64,000 bases of DNA from Acytostelium subglobosum LB1 (lineage: Eukaryota; Evosea; Eumycetozoa; Acytosteliales; Acytosteliaceae): contig NW_012236528.1 of NCBI RefSeq assembly GCF_000787575.1, forward strand, positions 373,552-437,551, given 5' to 3'. A program made the translations under genes and the position numbers. Below, in pieces: positions 1 through 10,009 of this stretch. The notes under the pieces were generated by a model, which worked only from the letters and a program-made list of their open reading frames with translations, searched no databases and had not been told where the DNA came from. Position 1 is the stretch's first letter; each line of letters starts with the position of its first letter.

Positions 1-954
1 ACATGTTGCTGCTCTCTCGATGCTGAATCATTGTTACAATTGTTGTTGCTGTTGTTTGACGATGACACTGTATCGTCTACCTCTGATGTAAAGTCCTCTC
101 GCAACCATGGAAAGTAGGTGAGTGATGAGCTTGAGCGATCGCCATAGTCAAAGAACAACTCCTCCCCACTTGCAATATGCCGACTTGATATCAACACAAT
201 CTTTGGTGCACCATCCACGATGATCTTGATCGGCTCAAGGTTGCCCTTGACCTTGTGATTGATGTATCGTCCATGTCCCAAATCCTCCGAGGGGATGGTC
301 GGGTCGACACTATCATCCACATGCAAGGTGTCGATGTGTTAGCAAGCTGAGGCATGTGTCCTGTCCTGTTCTTCACTTACCACATGACTCGACCCTTGTG
401 CTCAAAGAAGAAGAGGTAGCAATCCATTCTTCGTGTTGTGCTCGTGTGCGCATAGAGACGCTCACGCTTCAATGCCTCTTGCTTGCCAATCAACTCACCC
501 TTGTACTCAACTACAAGTACTCCCGGCTCAATATCGTTGATCGCCTTTACACCATTGCCCTTGCCCTTTGACATTATGATCTCTGTTTGTACGAATCTGT
601 TATTTACATAATCACTGACCAAGACTATCGATTGATTGATTGGGTAAGTGAATCATTCATTCATTCAATCATTCAATCATATCAATGAAACAACATACAC
701 TTCTTCTTGATATTGCTCACTGATAATCTATTTGTTGATGATATCTTCTTGTTATCTGATGAATTGTTGTTGACCTCGAACAATGAGTTCAGTTGATCGT
801 AGAAGCATACATCAGCATCTCTACACTTGTTCTGTGCTCCAGTAGTATCATTGCTACCATTGCCATTGCTTCCATTACTATTAGTAGTAGTACTACTCTC
901 TGCAGTATATATTGCCTCTAGAGCTTTAAGCGCTCTTGTCTTTGATCTCCTCAT
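1..954 (-). CDS. SET8/PR-Set7-like histone lysine methyltransferase, 3' end outside window
   Basis: Three exons read on the minus strand: 954-699, 624-381 and 309-1, with introns gtatgt...ag and gtaagt...ag. Exon 1 is Ser/Asn/Thr-rich and not conserved. Exons 2-3 carry a SET domain: VVEYKGELI (the family's EYHGDLI), KREALYA-like KRERLYA, a Cys-Val-Asp created by the second splice, GRYINHKVKGN (the RLINHS position), and GEELFFDYGDRS, then a Pro-Trp-Leu tail seen in SET8. In known SET8/PR-Set7 enzymes this fold monomethylates histone H4 Lys20 using S-adenosylmethionine in the nucleus. That specificity is inferred here. After the SET domain the protein continues into a Ser/Asn-rich stretch past base 1. 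The NHS motif is NHK, a change next to the SAM pocket. The intron 1 acceptor could instead be the ag after base 612, which would shorten exon 2. Confidence 0.85.
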
Positions 955-1556
955 TCTCTCTCAATCTTGTAAAGTATATATAATATATATATGAAGTATA
1001 CTTGAGTGAATGAATGAATGAAAGAGTAACTCTATACTACTTGGGTCACAGTCAGTCAGAGTGATATCACTCTACAACAATATTGTGATGATATTATTAT
1101 TATTATCTCTATCTGTAACACTCTATCTGTCTATCTCGTGTTTGGTCACTCTACTAATCAATGCCACCACCCCCACCCCATTTATTGTATCGTTTGGAAG
1201 TTGAGAATGAGTGGGTCGTTTGGATGGGTTGGAAGTTGGTGTTTCCATCATCAATAAAACAAACCAAATCACTTAATCAATCATTTTTATGATATGTTTT
1301 TAGTTTAGAGATAAGATAACAAAGAGATAATCATTGAGCAACAGAGAGAATTAAAACATTGGTCATACATTGACAAACTTGGGTAAGCAGCAACGTGGTC
1401 TTCCCAAGGTGGTGATCTCGTGGTGGTGTCCACCAAACGGCACCAAGTCAAAGTTTTGAAATGAACTTGGAATGACCATTCATTCATTCAACTTATGTGA
1501 CAGAGATAGATATTATGTTTGTGTCTATCTCTAACAACTAATAGTATTACAATTAT
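955..1556. other. Intergenic region between divergent genes
   Basis: About 600 bases between the divergent SET8-like and ankyrin genes, so it must hold both promoters. It has AT-rich runs around 971-990, a C-rich patch near 1163-1180 and ATTCA tetramers near 1483. A 60-codon minus frame at 1305-1487 has no recognisable family and I do not call it. Confidence 0.5.
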
Positions 1557-3113
1557 ATGATTATGGATTACATTATACCAATCAATAATGAAAATGACAC
1601 AATCACTGACAACAACAAAGAAGTGAATAATAATAGTAGTTTGAGGAAACACTTGGCCATCACAAGTGTATTGTCAAACAAGTACTTATGGTATTGCATC
1701 CGCGAGACGTATTCAAAGGTGTCAGGAGTGGATAGTAAACAATGGAGAAGATTATCAAGTATCACATCAATCGATTGGTTCATCAAATATAACTACATAC
1801 CATTATTACACGATAAAATGAAACATTATGGTATTGCATCGCTCAAGTACTCGGTCGATGGTTGCCGTCCACTTATACAACATATCGGCCGATTGGATCA
1901 CCAGCTCGTGCTGCAGGCCTACCAGTCCAACAAACAACTGTTTGAACGTGCGTGCTATTTGATTGATGCCGCGGCAGAATCGCGATGTCTAGAGTTGGTC
2001 GAGTACTTCCACATAGAATCGTTCGCCACCTCTTTGCCATTCGCCACCACTGCCGCACTGCACATTGCTGCGATGAATGGTGACTTGGAGATCGTCACAT
2101 TCCTTCATCTCAACAGATCCGAGGGGATCACTTTGATGACGTTCGACGCGGTATGCAAGCGTGGACACTTGGATGTCGTCGCCTACCTGCACGAGCATGG
2201 GATGGACGGGGGTGCCACGCCCATGGCCTTCATTGGCGCAGCGTCCAACGGTCATCTTGACGTGATCAAGTATCTGATGGAACATTGTCAACATGTTAAG
2301 CCGACATCCTACGCGATGGAACAGGCTGTGCGTGGTGGACACTACGACACGATGCGATACCTATTCGAGACGGCAGGCTTTAAGGACAGCAAACTACCCA
2401 AGAATATAATGGATGTGGCCGCAGCCAATGGACATTTGGACATTGTGTCCTTCCTCGATCTCAATCACAAGTCAATTGGCGCGACACCTGCCGCCGTGGA
2501 CAATGCCGCGAGCAATGGTCATCTAGTCGTCGTCAAGTACCTCACACAAAACAGGACAGAAGGATGGACAGCAAAGGCAGTGGAGAACGCATGTGCTGAG
2601 GGCTACCTTGATATTGTGCATCATCTGGTCCGTCTGCGGCCCGACCTTGGCGGACCGCTATGCATGGTCAGAGCGGTGGAGAATGGACATTTGGAAGTTG
2701 TCAAGCTACTCATGGCTAATGGCTATCTCACCAAGTGCAAATATCAATACTATCTCGTGGATCTGGCCGTCAAGCATGGCAGGTTCGAGCTGACCAAGTT
2801 CCTGTTTGAGAACACCACCGGCGAGATATCACAATCTTGTATCAACTGGGCTGTACAATTCAATCACGCCGACATCTTGGACTACCTCATTATCAACTAC
2901 AAAACAACCGATACAGTATGGCGCAGTGCTCTCGAGGCTGGATGCATGGCTGGCTATCTGGACATTGTGCGATGTATAAAGAAGCATCGACCCGCACTCG
3001 AACTGTCCGCGCTCAGCACCAACATTGCTCTACTCGAGTCTCGTGGACGCTTCAGCATCCTTCACTTCCTTTATCCAGACAATGAGCGATGGGCACCACC
3101 TCCACGCGACTAA
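1557..3113 (+). CDS. Dictyostelid ankyrin-repeat protein
   Basis: A 518-residue intronless protein. The N-terminal 130 residues contain the dictyostelid lead-in (NKYLWYCIRETYSKV, then a Trp-rich helix and HDKMKHYG). From about residue 150 to the end are ankyrin-type repeats with the core GHLDVVxYLxxH, for example NGHLDVIKYLMEH and NGHLEVVKLLMANG. Dictyostelid genomes carry large families of such proteins; partners are unknown and no enzymatic domain is visible. Two in-frame ATGs lie six bases apart (1557 and 1563), and either may be used. It converges on the F-box-like gene, with 62 bases between stops. Codon use shifts from AT-rich in the first 60 codons to GC-richer in the repeats, as in many neighbours. 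Confidence 0.9.
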   Translation: MIMDYIIPINNENDTITDNNKEVNNNSSLRKHLAITSVLSNKYLWYCIRETYSKVSGVDSKQWRRLSSITSIDWFIKYNYIPLLHDKMKHYGIASLKYSVDGCRPLIQHIGRLDHQLVLQAYQSNKQLFERACYLIDAAAESRCLELVEYFHIESFATSLPFATTAALHIAAMNGDLEIVTFLHLNRSEGITLMTFDAVCKRGHLDVVAYLHEHGMDGGATPMAFIGAASNGHLDVIKYLMEHCQHVKPTSYAMEQAVRGGHYDTMRYLFETAGFKDSKLPKNIMDVAAANGHLDIVSFLDLNHKSIGATPAAVDNAASNGHLVVVKYLTQNRTEGWTAKAVENACAEGYLDIVHHLVRLRPDLGGPLCMVRAVENGHLEVVKLLMANGYLTKCKYQYYLVDLAVKHGRFELTKFLFENTTGEISQSCINWAVQFNHADILDYLIINYKTTDTVWRSALEAGCMAGYLDIVRCIKKHRPALELSALSTNIALLESRGRFSILHFLYPDNERWAPPPRD

Positions 3114-3175
3114 GTGTACACTAATAATGTTCATAAACTTATTTATTAACAATCAAACGATCAATCATCGATGAT

Positions 3176-4657
3176 TTACGCACAACATACATTGTTGTTT
3201 GTATTGCTATCGACGACACGGAAGTAATGGTAGAGTTTGGAGTTGGGACAATGTTGGAAGCTGCCATACTGCTGCACAACACTGTCAATGACGCATACTG
3301 GTGGGATGTTGATTCTGTTGAGTGAAGGACACTTGTTCAGCATCTCCATGACGGGCGCCATGCGACGTGGCATGTAAAGAAAGTCGATTGACTCGATGCT
3401 AGAGTCGGGAGACTGCAGTGCAGCGACAATCTCCTCACTGTAGGCACAGGTGATCTTCTTCAAATGTCTATTCGCCTTGATGTATGATACCAGGAGTCTG
3501 TTGTACTTTGTCTCCAGACCAAGGAAGCTGAGCTTGATGTGGCGGATGTTGGAGGCACAGTCCAGCTGCAGGCTTGCGTTCTGATCGATCGAGTTGGATT
3601 GGAACGTTTCGAGTTCCAGCGTGTCGAGTTCGAGACGCACTGGCTGTGTCGATCGCATCAGATAGAGTGGCGACATGCGCAACACACGCAGCGAGGACAT
3701 TGACATGGTCCATCGGCCAATGTCACCTGTGAAGCGAAACTCGAGAGGTGACTGAATCTGAGGCAGTGCCAGATGTGTGATCGATGTCTTCTCGGTCAGC
3801 GCTCTCTCCAACGAGTTGATCTGATGACACTTGGCAAGATTGAGGTGCTTGAGCTTGGGGAAGGTGGCAACGTGCTTGCTGAATGCGGCCGTGTCGCCTC
3901 GCGCCCATATGTCCATCGTCTCGAGCTCGCCAAAGCACTCTGGTGTGATGACCGACATGAATGTGTCGAGTGCCACGCTGTCCATGATGCCCAGACGCAG
4001 GTGTCTGAGTGTAGTACGCTTGCCCAGTAGGAATGTGAATATTGGCATCCAGTCACGAATGTCAATGTTGTTGATCTGAATGGATTGAAGTGGTGCACTC
4101 GGATGCACGTGTGCCACCATGTCCATTATGTTCTTGTCACTGTCGATTGCATTGATTAGACTCAGATGCGTGAGGTTGAGCAATCGCGATGTAAGCCTCA
4201 GAGTGGCCGGTGTGATATCGGTCTTCAACGAGAAGACATTAACGTTTGACACATCGATGTTGTCAAACTGAGCGTGATCGGCACTTGGACTATGAGACTT
4301 GATTCGATCAATTCGTTTCAGCACTGAGAAGCGTGAAGCGATGTGTTGTTGAATGTTATCGCGGCAATGCAGCTTGGCGTATGTCTTTGCGACTAGTGAA
4401 TGGAATGACCAACTAACCAAATCCAATTGTATCTTCCAATGTTGACTCAGCACTGGATCATTGAAACACAGTTGAATAATGTATAACTGTATAATATGAG
4501 GTAGTACTGGTGTTCTGATCGTCTTCTGATGGTTACCATCAGTTAATAATTGTTGTTGTTGTGTGATTATGAATGTCTTTTTGTTATTGATATCATTGTT
4601 ATTGTTGATGTTGTTTGGATATAGACCAGCTTGTACATATGATAATAGAGTTGGCAT
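3176..4657 (-). CDS. F-box-like, leucine-rich-repeat protein
   Basis: Intronless, 493 residues from the ATG at 4657 (MPTLLSYVQAG). The frame is open to 4792, but that extra part is a hydrophobic AT-rich leader typical of a 5' untranslated region, so I prefer 4657. Residues about 50-95 match an F-box-like helix set (LPHIIQLYIIQLC...LVSWSFHSLVAKTY). Downstream are irregular leucine-rich repeats (LTHLSLINAI, LRHLRLGIMD, LKHLNLAKCH, IKLSFLGLE), as in RNI-like proteins. F-box/LRR proteins usually present substrates to SCF ubiquitin ligases. That role is inferred, since the F-box match is weak. Dictyostelids have many such paralogues. Confidence 0.8.
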   Translation of the reverse strand: MPTLLSYVQAGLYPNNINNNNDINNKKTFIITQQQQLLTDGNHQKTIRTPVLPHIIQLYIIQLCFNDPVLSQHWKIQLDLVSWSFHSLVAKTYAKLHCRDNIQQHIASRFSVLKRIDRIKSHSPSADHAQFDNIDVSNVNVFSLKTDITPATLRLTSRLLNLTHLSLINAIDSDKNIMDMVAHVHPSAPLQSIQINNIDIRDWMPIFTFLLGKRTTLRHLRLGIMDSVALDTFMSVITPECFGELETMDIWARGDTAAFSKHVATFPKLKHLNLAKCHQINSLERALTEKTSITHLALPQIQSPLEFRFTGDIGRWTMSMSSLRVLRMSPLYLMRSTQPVRLELDTLELETFQSNSIDQNASLQLDCASNIRHIKLSFLGLETKYNRLLVSYIKANRHLKKITCAYSEEIVAALQSPDSSIESIDFLYMPRRMAPVMEMLNKCPSLNRINIPPVCVIDSVVQQYGSFQHCPNSKLYHYFRVVDSNTNNNVCCA

Positions 4658-5706
4658 GATCAATAACCTTAGATATTCAATGTATCTTAATAATATATTG
4701 TTATAATAGTATATGAATAGTACAATACAACTATATGATAACAACTGTATAGTTGTGCTAATATAATATACATCACTTAACAGTCTAATCATTCTTTGTT
4801 TGTTCTAGTGCATGTATCTATGTATGTATGATTGTAATAATATTATGTGTTTGATTGTACCTAAGTAAAATGATTGAATAATCAGAGTAACAAACAATCA
4901 AGCATTCAAGCTAAGTATATATAGCTTGTTGTTGTAATAGTATATATATATAAGTAAGTAGTAGTGGTGTTGTAATAGAAGTGAATGTGTGAGTTGTGTT
5001 TGTTGTTGTAACAGTGTTGTATTTGTGTGTTCCCAACACAACTTGGCCCTGGTGTGTAAAGGAGAAGCTGTTGTGGGTGATTCATTGGTTGCCTTTGTCA
5101 AGAGGCGTGCACGAATAATGGGGGTTGTAGTCAGGGTAGTGTCGTTGGTCCCATCGGTTTCAATTTCAATTTCCGAACTCACTCTCGGCCCTTCTTATTT
5201 GTTCTCTCTCTAGCAATAATAATAATAATAAGTCCTCTTTAGGAAATAAGATATTATGGTTGATTATGTTTGTTCTTCAAATTACCAATCTATCTATTAT
5301 TTAGGGATACAAGTTGTTGGTTTGACTTATTAAGTCTTTGTGTAAACAAACACAACATTGTGTTTGGAATCCATGTGGATTAGAAATGATATGTTGATCG
5401 ATGTAACTCCTTTATTTATTTATATAATAGAGTATTAGAGTAGTTGATTGAGATGAGGATGAATCAAACAGAACCCTATTCAACAAACAAAACAAGATCT
5501 GAACATTCATGGAAAAATCAGACAGGTTGCAGGCTGTTCTTCGACTTGGAGATTAGATTAGTCGAGCCAAAGACATCGGACACAAGGTTGGAAGATGGGT
5601 ACAAAGGAAGGGACTTATATATTAACAAACATAGTTGATTGATTGATTGATATACAATAACTTAAATAACATCATAAATATAAATATAAATACAAATAAT
5701 AACATT
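4658..5706. other. Intergenic region, no supported gene
   Basis: A kilobase between divergent genes. Overlapping frames on both strands at 4898-5213 and one at 5444-5638 are open but show no domain, no intron logic and no similarity I recognise. An AAT trinucleotide run occurs at about 5216-5231. The last 60 bases before 5707 are an A/T-rich leader typical of dictyostelid 5' untranslated regions. Confidence 0.5.
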
Positions 5707-7073
5707 ATGTCTACATTCAAGATTATAAAGGCAGATGGAGAAGAGCGCAGGGTATCAGGTTATAAATATGTACAGCCACCTGCTAGCTCTAAACAGTTTG
5801 TTAGTATGAGGTTGGGCAACACTGCTTTGCCAGCATCAGTTGATCTACGTCAGCATATGACCGATGTAGAGGACCAAGAAACTACCAATAGTTGTGTGGC
5901 CAATGCCGTTGCTGGCGCCTACGAGTACCTTATCAAGAGATATCACAATGATGATCAATACGACGTGAGCCGTCTATTCATCTATTATAACGCTCGTGGA
6001 CTTGAAGGTGATGGCGAGATCGAGGATGAAGGATCAATCATCAGCTACGCCATCGAGGGCTTGAAGAAGTATGGTGCGCCATCAGAGGAGATCTGGCCAT
6101 TCGATGTTGACAAGGTCAATGAGGTGCCCCACCAAGAGGCCTACGAAGAGGCCGCCCAGTTCCTGATCGAGGACACTGAGTTGGTGCCAACCGACTTGAC
6201 TGCATGGAAGAAGTGTCTGGCCGAGGGCAACCCCATCATCTTTGGCATGAGTCTCTACAACTCATTCGACTCGCACCGCAAGAAGGGACTGGTACCAGTG
6301 CCCTCGCCAAACGAAGAGACACGTGGATCACACGGTGGACATGCCATGCTCTGTGTTGGCTACAATGACACTGACCAAGTATTCATCATCCGTAACTCTT
6401 GGGGTTCAACTTGGGGAGACAATGTATGTACCTGGACTCAATCAATCAATCATGGAATCATTCCAATCACTCAATCACTAACTCAATCAATCAATCAATT
6501 CAAATACAGGGCTACTGCTACATCCCCTACAGGTACTTGATAAGCAAGAAACATAATTGTGGCGACAGTTGGATTATCAAGAGACTTGAGGTGCTGGACC
6601 TGGACGAGGAGGCATGGGGCGATGATGAGTCCATAATGGAGGATGTCGAGAATGAGTTGTCAAACATGACCGACGAGGAATACGCAGAGTTTATGGATGC
6701 AATGGGCGACTCACCATTTGAATACCGTCTTGCCCGTCTATTCCTGCATGCTGCATCGGCCGACGATGAGCTGACCGAGGAGGAGCTGGACGGCATCACC
6801 GACTATCTTCAACAGGTACTCGATAGCTTGTGTATTAAGATGGGTGCTGGACGACTGCTCAACCGTTGTCTACGCGATTTCCAGAGAGAGTCTGATGAAG
6901 ATGTCGAGGAATTCCTTCAAGAGACCATCGAACTATTTGCTGAGAACCTATCCAAGCCAACACTTGGCGGTCTCGTTGCCAAACTGGAAGAAGTCGTCAG
7001 TGGTGATGATCTTGCCGATGAAGAGGCTGAGTTCATTGACATGTTGGTGGAGCAATGGCAGATTGATGAATAA
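5707..7073 (+). CDS. Bacterial-type papain-family (C1) cysteine peptidase with C-terminal TerB-like domain
   Basis: Two exons, 5707-6423 and 6510-7073, 426 residues, start ATG in an A-rich leader. Residues about 40-255 are a papain fold with the full catalytic set: Gln57 (DQETTNSC), Cys63, His212 (GGHAMLCVGY) and Asn230 (IRNSWGSTWGDN). There is no signal peptide and no cathepsin-type inhibitory propeptide. The NSCVANA form around the nucleophile resembles prokaryotic C1 peptidases (GSCTANA) more than lysosomal cathepsins (GSCWAF). After an acidic linker, residues about 305-426 are helical with a twice-repeated pattern of Asp-rich loop, Glu and helix (SADDELTEEELDGI, SGDDLADEEAEFI), as in TerB-like domains. 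A cytosolic processing peptidase is a reasonable inference. The intron lies just after the catalytic Asn. Confidence 0.88.
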
Positions 7074-7490
7074 ATACCTTATGGATCATTTTGGTTTGTT
7101 GACTTGATGATATTTTGGAAAGTTTAGGGATTGATTAAGTTTTGGAAGTGTGGGCAAGGCCCTTTAGGGGCTTTTAAATTGAAGTAGTGATGGGCCAGGG
7201 CTTTGGAGGGCACTTAGCAGTTTGGATACTTCGTTTAAAGAAATTCATAGGTAGAAGGATCGAACCCCTCATTGTGTAGTACACAGTTAGCTCAATTGGT
7301 AGAGCGATGAAACAAAAAATACCCTCCAATTGCGCCATCCCTCTTTTTAATTATGCGGCCACTGTCCTGACTAGTCAGAACTGTTGTAAATTAATGCTGC
7401 CACTGGACTGGAAACAGAGTTACCACTCCTCGCCAGAGTCTCAATCGGTGAGGGGATTAAAAATTTTATTAATAATTAATTAATAAAAAT
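7074..7490. other. Intergenic region between convergent genes with tRNA-like fragments
   Basis: Between two stop codons, so no promoter is expected. It holds two tRNA-like pieces in opposite orientation (7248-7270 and 7286-7305, listed separately) and an AT palindrome-rich stretch at about 7457-7495. Confidence 0.5.
7248..7305. other. tRNA-like T-arm and D-arm fragments in inverted order (relic)
   Basis: Bases 7286-7305 on the plus strand read like a tRNA D-arm/A-box (TAGCTCAATTGGTAGAGC). Bases 7248-7270 on the minus strand read like a T-arm/B-box (GGGGTTCGATCCTT) with a pairable stem. The two halves face opposite strands across an 11-base hairpin (gtgtagtacac), so no cloverleaf forms. I read it as a rearranged tRNA or tRNA-derived relic. 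Chance similarity is possible. Confidence 0.35.
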
Positions 7491-8774
7491 TTAATTGTTA
7501 AAGAAATACTCAAGATCAATTTGGAGGAATTGTCTTTGGTAGGCTGGGATGATTGGAAGGATGTTGGGGTTTTGGCTGGCTACACTCACGTACATTTGGT
7601 TGGCAGTAAAGTCGTAGACGGCAGAGTGTATGTCTCCAGTCTCTTGCTGGCCCATGATGTCAATGTAGGCACGAGCATCAAGTTGACCATTCTGGTATTG
7701 TGCCAATTGTGATGCCAAACACTTGTCACCGCTAGGTTGTACATGTTTGTCAATGTATACTATGTTGGGCATCAGTGGATGTGCTGGGGAGGGCGGAGCA
7801 AAGCCTGGGAATGGGGTCTTGTCATCAAACACACGAACGACGTCATGTGAGTACTCGACGGCCCTAAAGTCGTTGGTGGAGTTTGATCCAAGTCCCACGT
7901 AGATGGAGCATGTGCGATGTGCGTTGTAGATCCTGTTCAAGGCCTCGTCGATAGAGTTGTCAAACTGCACAATGTCATGCAGTAGGAAGTGCCAGGGGAT
8001 GCCAACACGTGATGATGTTCCGTTGTAGGCGATCCAGACCTTTTCACATATGGCAGTCCTCTGCGAGTAGCCTGTAAGCACTCCAATGAATCCTGCCCAA
8101 GACAGAGAGGCAAAGGTGTTGCCTCCATCAGTTGGATGTGATACGGTGACCACGGGATGGTACCTGAGTGGGGCGTTGGGACTAAAGTCGAGGGCGCGCA
8201 ACTGCATCAGACCACCATTGACTGTGGCTGGACCCCAGGCACCGACCATGGTGCAGGCAGCCTTGATAAGCTCGGGGAACATGTGCAGCTGGAGGATGGT
8301 CTGGTATGGGATGCCACTGGCGTCGGCCATACCGTGCATCTCTTGGAAGAAGTGCTCAGGGGTGTAGGCACGGGTGACGTCGGCGGTCAGATCCAGGACT
8401 GCGCCAACACCCTTCTCCTCGAACAGGTCGACCCATTCCAAGGGGAGGTAGTTGGCATATTTCTCGACCAACTCGTTGACGGCCTCTGTCATGAAGCCAA
8501 AGAAGTCGGCGTAGATCTCGTGCATCTGGGACTTGAGCAATGTTCCCTGAGCGAAGCCACGTTGGTATGCAGTGCCATATGCCTGTAAGATGTAGACCTG
8601 ATTGTCTGATGGGCCAGTGACATATAACTTTCCATTCTCAGTTGAATTGATATATACAGCTGATTGATTATAAATTGGATATGGATTATTGGTTCCCTTG
8701 CACTGTCCATTGGACATGCCAGCCAACAAAGACAGAGTCAATGTCAATAATATTAAATAATAATTATATGACAT
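7491..8774 (-). CDS. Secreted dcd1-like Ntn-hydrolase (acid ceramidase / C45 acyltransferase type)
   Basis: Single exon, 427 residues. A clean signal peptide (about residues 1-24, ending SNGQC) directs it to the secretory or lysosomal route, and several N-x-S/T sites follow. The mature chain has AYGTAYQRGFAQG and a Cys174-Thr in KAACTMVGAWG, the expected autocatalytic nucleophile of the C45/AAT-like N-terminal-nucleophile hydrolases, followed by GGLMQLRALDFSP. Dictyostelium dcd1A/dcd1B have this layout. Relatives hydrolyse or transfer acyl amides such as ceramides, N-acyl amino acids or penicillins. The substrate here is unknown. A TATA-like tatatataaaat stretch lies directly before the ATG. 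Confidence 0.8.
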   Translation of the reverse strand: MSYNYYLILLTLTLSLLAGMSNGQCKGTNNPYPIYNQSAVYINSTENGKLYVTGPSDNQVYILQAYGTAYQRGFAQGTLLKSQMHEIYADFFGFMTEAVNELVEKYANYLPLEWVDLFEEKGVGAVLDLTADVTRAYTPEHFFQEMHGMADASGIPYQTILQLHMFPELIKAACTMVGAWGPATVNGGLMQLRALDFSPNAPLRYHPVVTVSHPTDGGNTFASLSWAGFIGVLTGYSQRTAICEKVWIAYNGTSSRVGIPWHFLLHDIVQFDNSIDEALNRIYNAHRTCSIYVGLGSNSTNDFRAVEYSHDVVRVFDDKTPFPGFAPPSPAHPLMPNIVYIDKHVQPSGDKCLASQLAQYQNGQLDARAYIDIMGQQETGDIHSAVYDFTANQMYVSVASQNPNILPIIPAYQRQFLQIDLEYFFNN

Positions 8775-9723
8775 ATTTTATATATGTATGATTGATTGAT
8801 TGATGAGAGTGAGTGATGTTAGTGAGTAAGTTGAATATTGTGTGAGTTGGAAGTAGTTGACTAGACTTACCTATCATAGTGTGATTGACCTTGGACTACA
8901 CAAGTGTAAAGTTGGAAGAAATTTAAGATACCTGGTGATCCTGAACATTGGGACCAGAGTTTGGCCCAAAAGTAGATAGTTCCAGACAAGACCACGCGAC
9001 TCCACAATTGCAATGCGCCCAAATGGAAACAAATATCTTTTCCAGCTCGTAAACGCATCACGAAAAACATCATGTACATCACCATTTGATCAAGAGTGTA
9101 TCTAAGATTACGATAGGTCGATCACTCACACCATCCCTCTCTCTCTCTCTTCTTCTAGGCCACTTGTTAACATCATGTTCAAGATTGGTCAGCAAAGACA
9201 TCTATATCTTAAGATTTGTATTTGTTAGCTACTGATTGGGTTTGATGACCTTGCATATGTTTGTCATGTCATCGTGTAGGGTCGTATCTGTACTTGTTTC
9301 TGTTGGTTGGATGTATCCCATGCATCGGTATGGTATGTATCCATTTAATGCAATTTGAATTGAACACTAGTGTATACACACAACTTCAACTTACAATTAG
9401 TACTATTCTTCTTCATTCATTGCATGTTTATTATATCTCATCGATGAATATGATAGACAGATAATTCAAATGAATAAACGATGATGTCATTCGAGTGTTT
9501 GATTTACAACAAATAGATCACCCCAACACACAAACACAAATCCAATCTGGAAGATTCGAATGGTTCTCGAAATGGACTACACCTTTTGACATCTTGGTCA
9601 AAGTTGGTTATGTTTGACCTAAATTGTTGAACTACAATGAAGATTATAAATAGGAACAACTTGTCATAATTGGAATATATCATCCAATCAAACATCAACA
9701 TAATATCAATAATTATAACTAAA
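8775..9723. other. Intergenic region between divergent genes
   Basis: About 950 bases with promoters of the dcd1-like gene (-) and the small secreted protein gene (+). A minus frame at 8867-9085 (72 codons) ends exactly in a gtaagt donor and could be an unrecognised exon, but nothing identifies it. A CT repeat lies at about 9136-9153. Confidence 0.45.
9646..9653 (+). promoter_or_regulatory. TATA box of the small secreted protein gene
   Basis: TATAAATA lies 71 bases upstream of the ATG at 9724. The spacing resembles that of the TATA-like element before the other mini-gene (41929). Confidence 0.5.
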
Positions 9724-9951
9724 ATGAACAAGATTACTATACTCTCATTGTTAATTGTCCTCATTCTATCCTTGATTGCTTTGTCTCAAGGACTTCAGGA
9801 ACAAGTCAACAATGTTGAAGCCCAAACTGATTCATCATGGCAGTAAGTATACATATACTATATATATTAATACTGTAATACTAACATTGTCGTTTCCTGA
9901 ACAAATAAATATAGACCAGCTAAATGTGAGGATACCAGACTTGGATGTTAA
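9724..9951 (+). CDS. Two-exon small secreted protein (51 aa)
   Basis: Exon 1 is 9724-9842 and exon 2 is 9915-9951, joined across gtaagt...atatag. The product begins with a hydrophobic signal peptide (MNKITILSLLIVLILSLIAL, cleavage probably near SQG). A short acidic mature part follows with only two cysteines, ending PAKCEDTRLGC. Support comes from the upstream TATA box, the signal peptide, consensus splice sites that keep frame, and a TAA straight after the terminal Cys. I do not recognise the family. A secreted peptide with one disulphide loop (C-x6-C) is the plain reading, and a signalling or defence role would be speculation. Confidence 0.6.
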
Positions 9952-10009
9952 GTAAACATTTGAATGAATGGTTGATTGAATAATAATAAATAAATATTTA
10001 TTATTATTT

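Noticed and set aside
1305-1487. 60-codon minus frame in the first spacer
   Set aside because: No recognisable family and no supporting start context or splice sites.
4898-5213. Overlapping open frames on both strands
   Set aside because: No domain, no splice logic, biased composition; more likely promoter sequence.
8867-9085. Minus-strand 72-codon frame ending at a gtaagt site
   Set aside because: Could be an exon, but no partner exon or homology was found. The downstream gene has its own signal peptide start.
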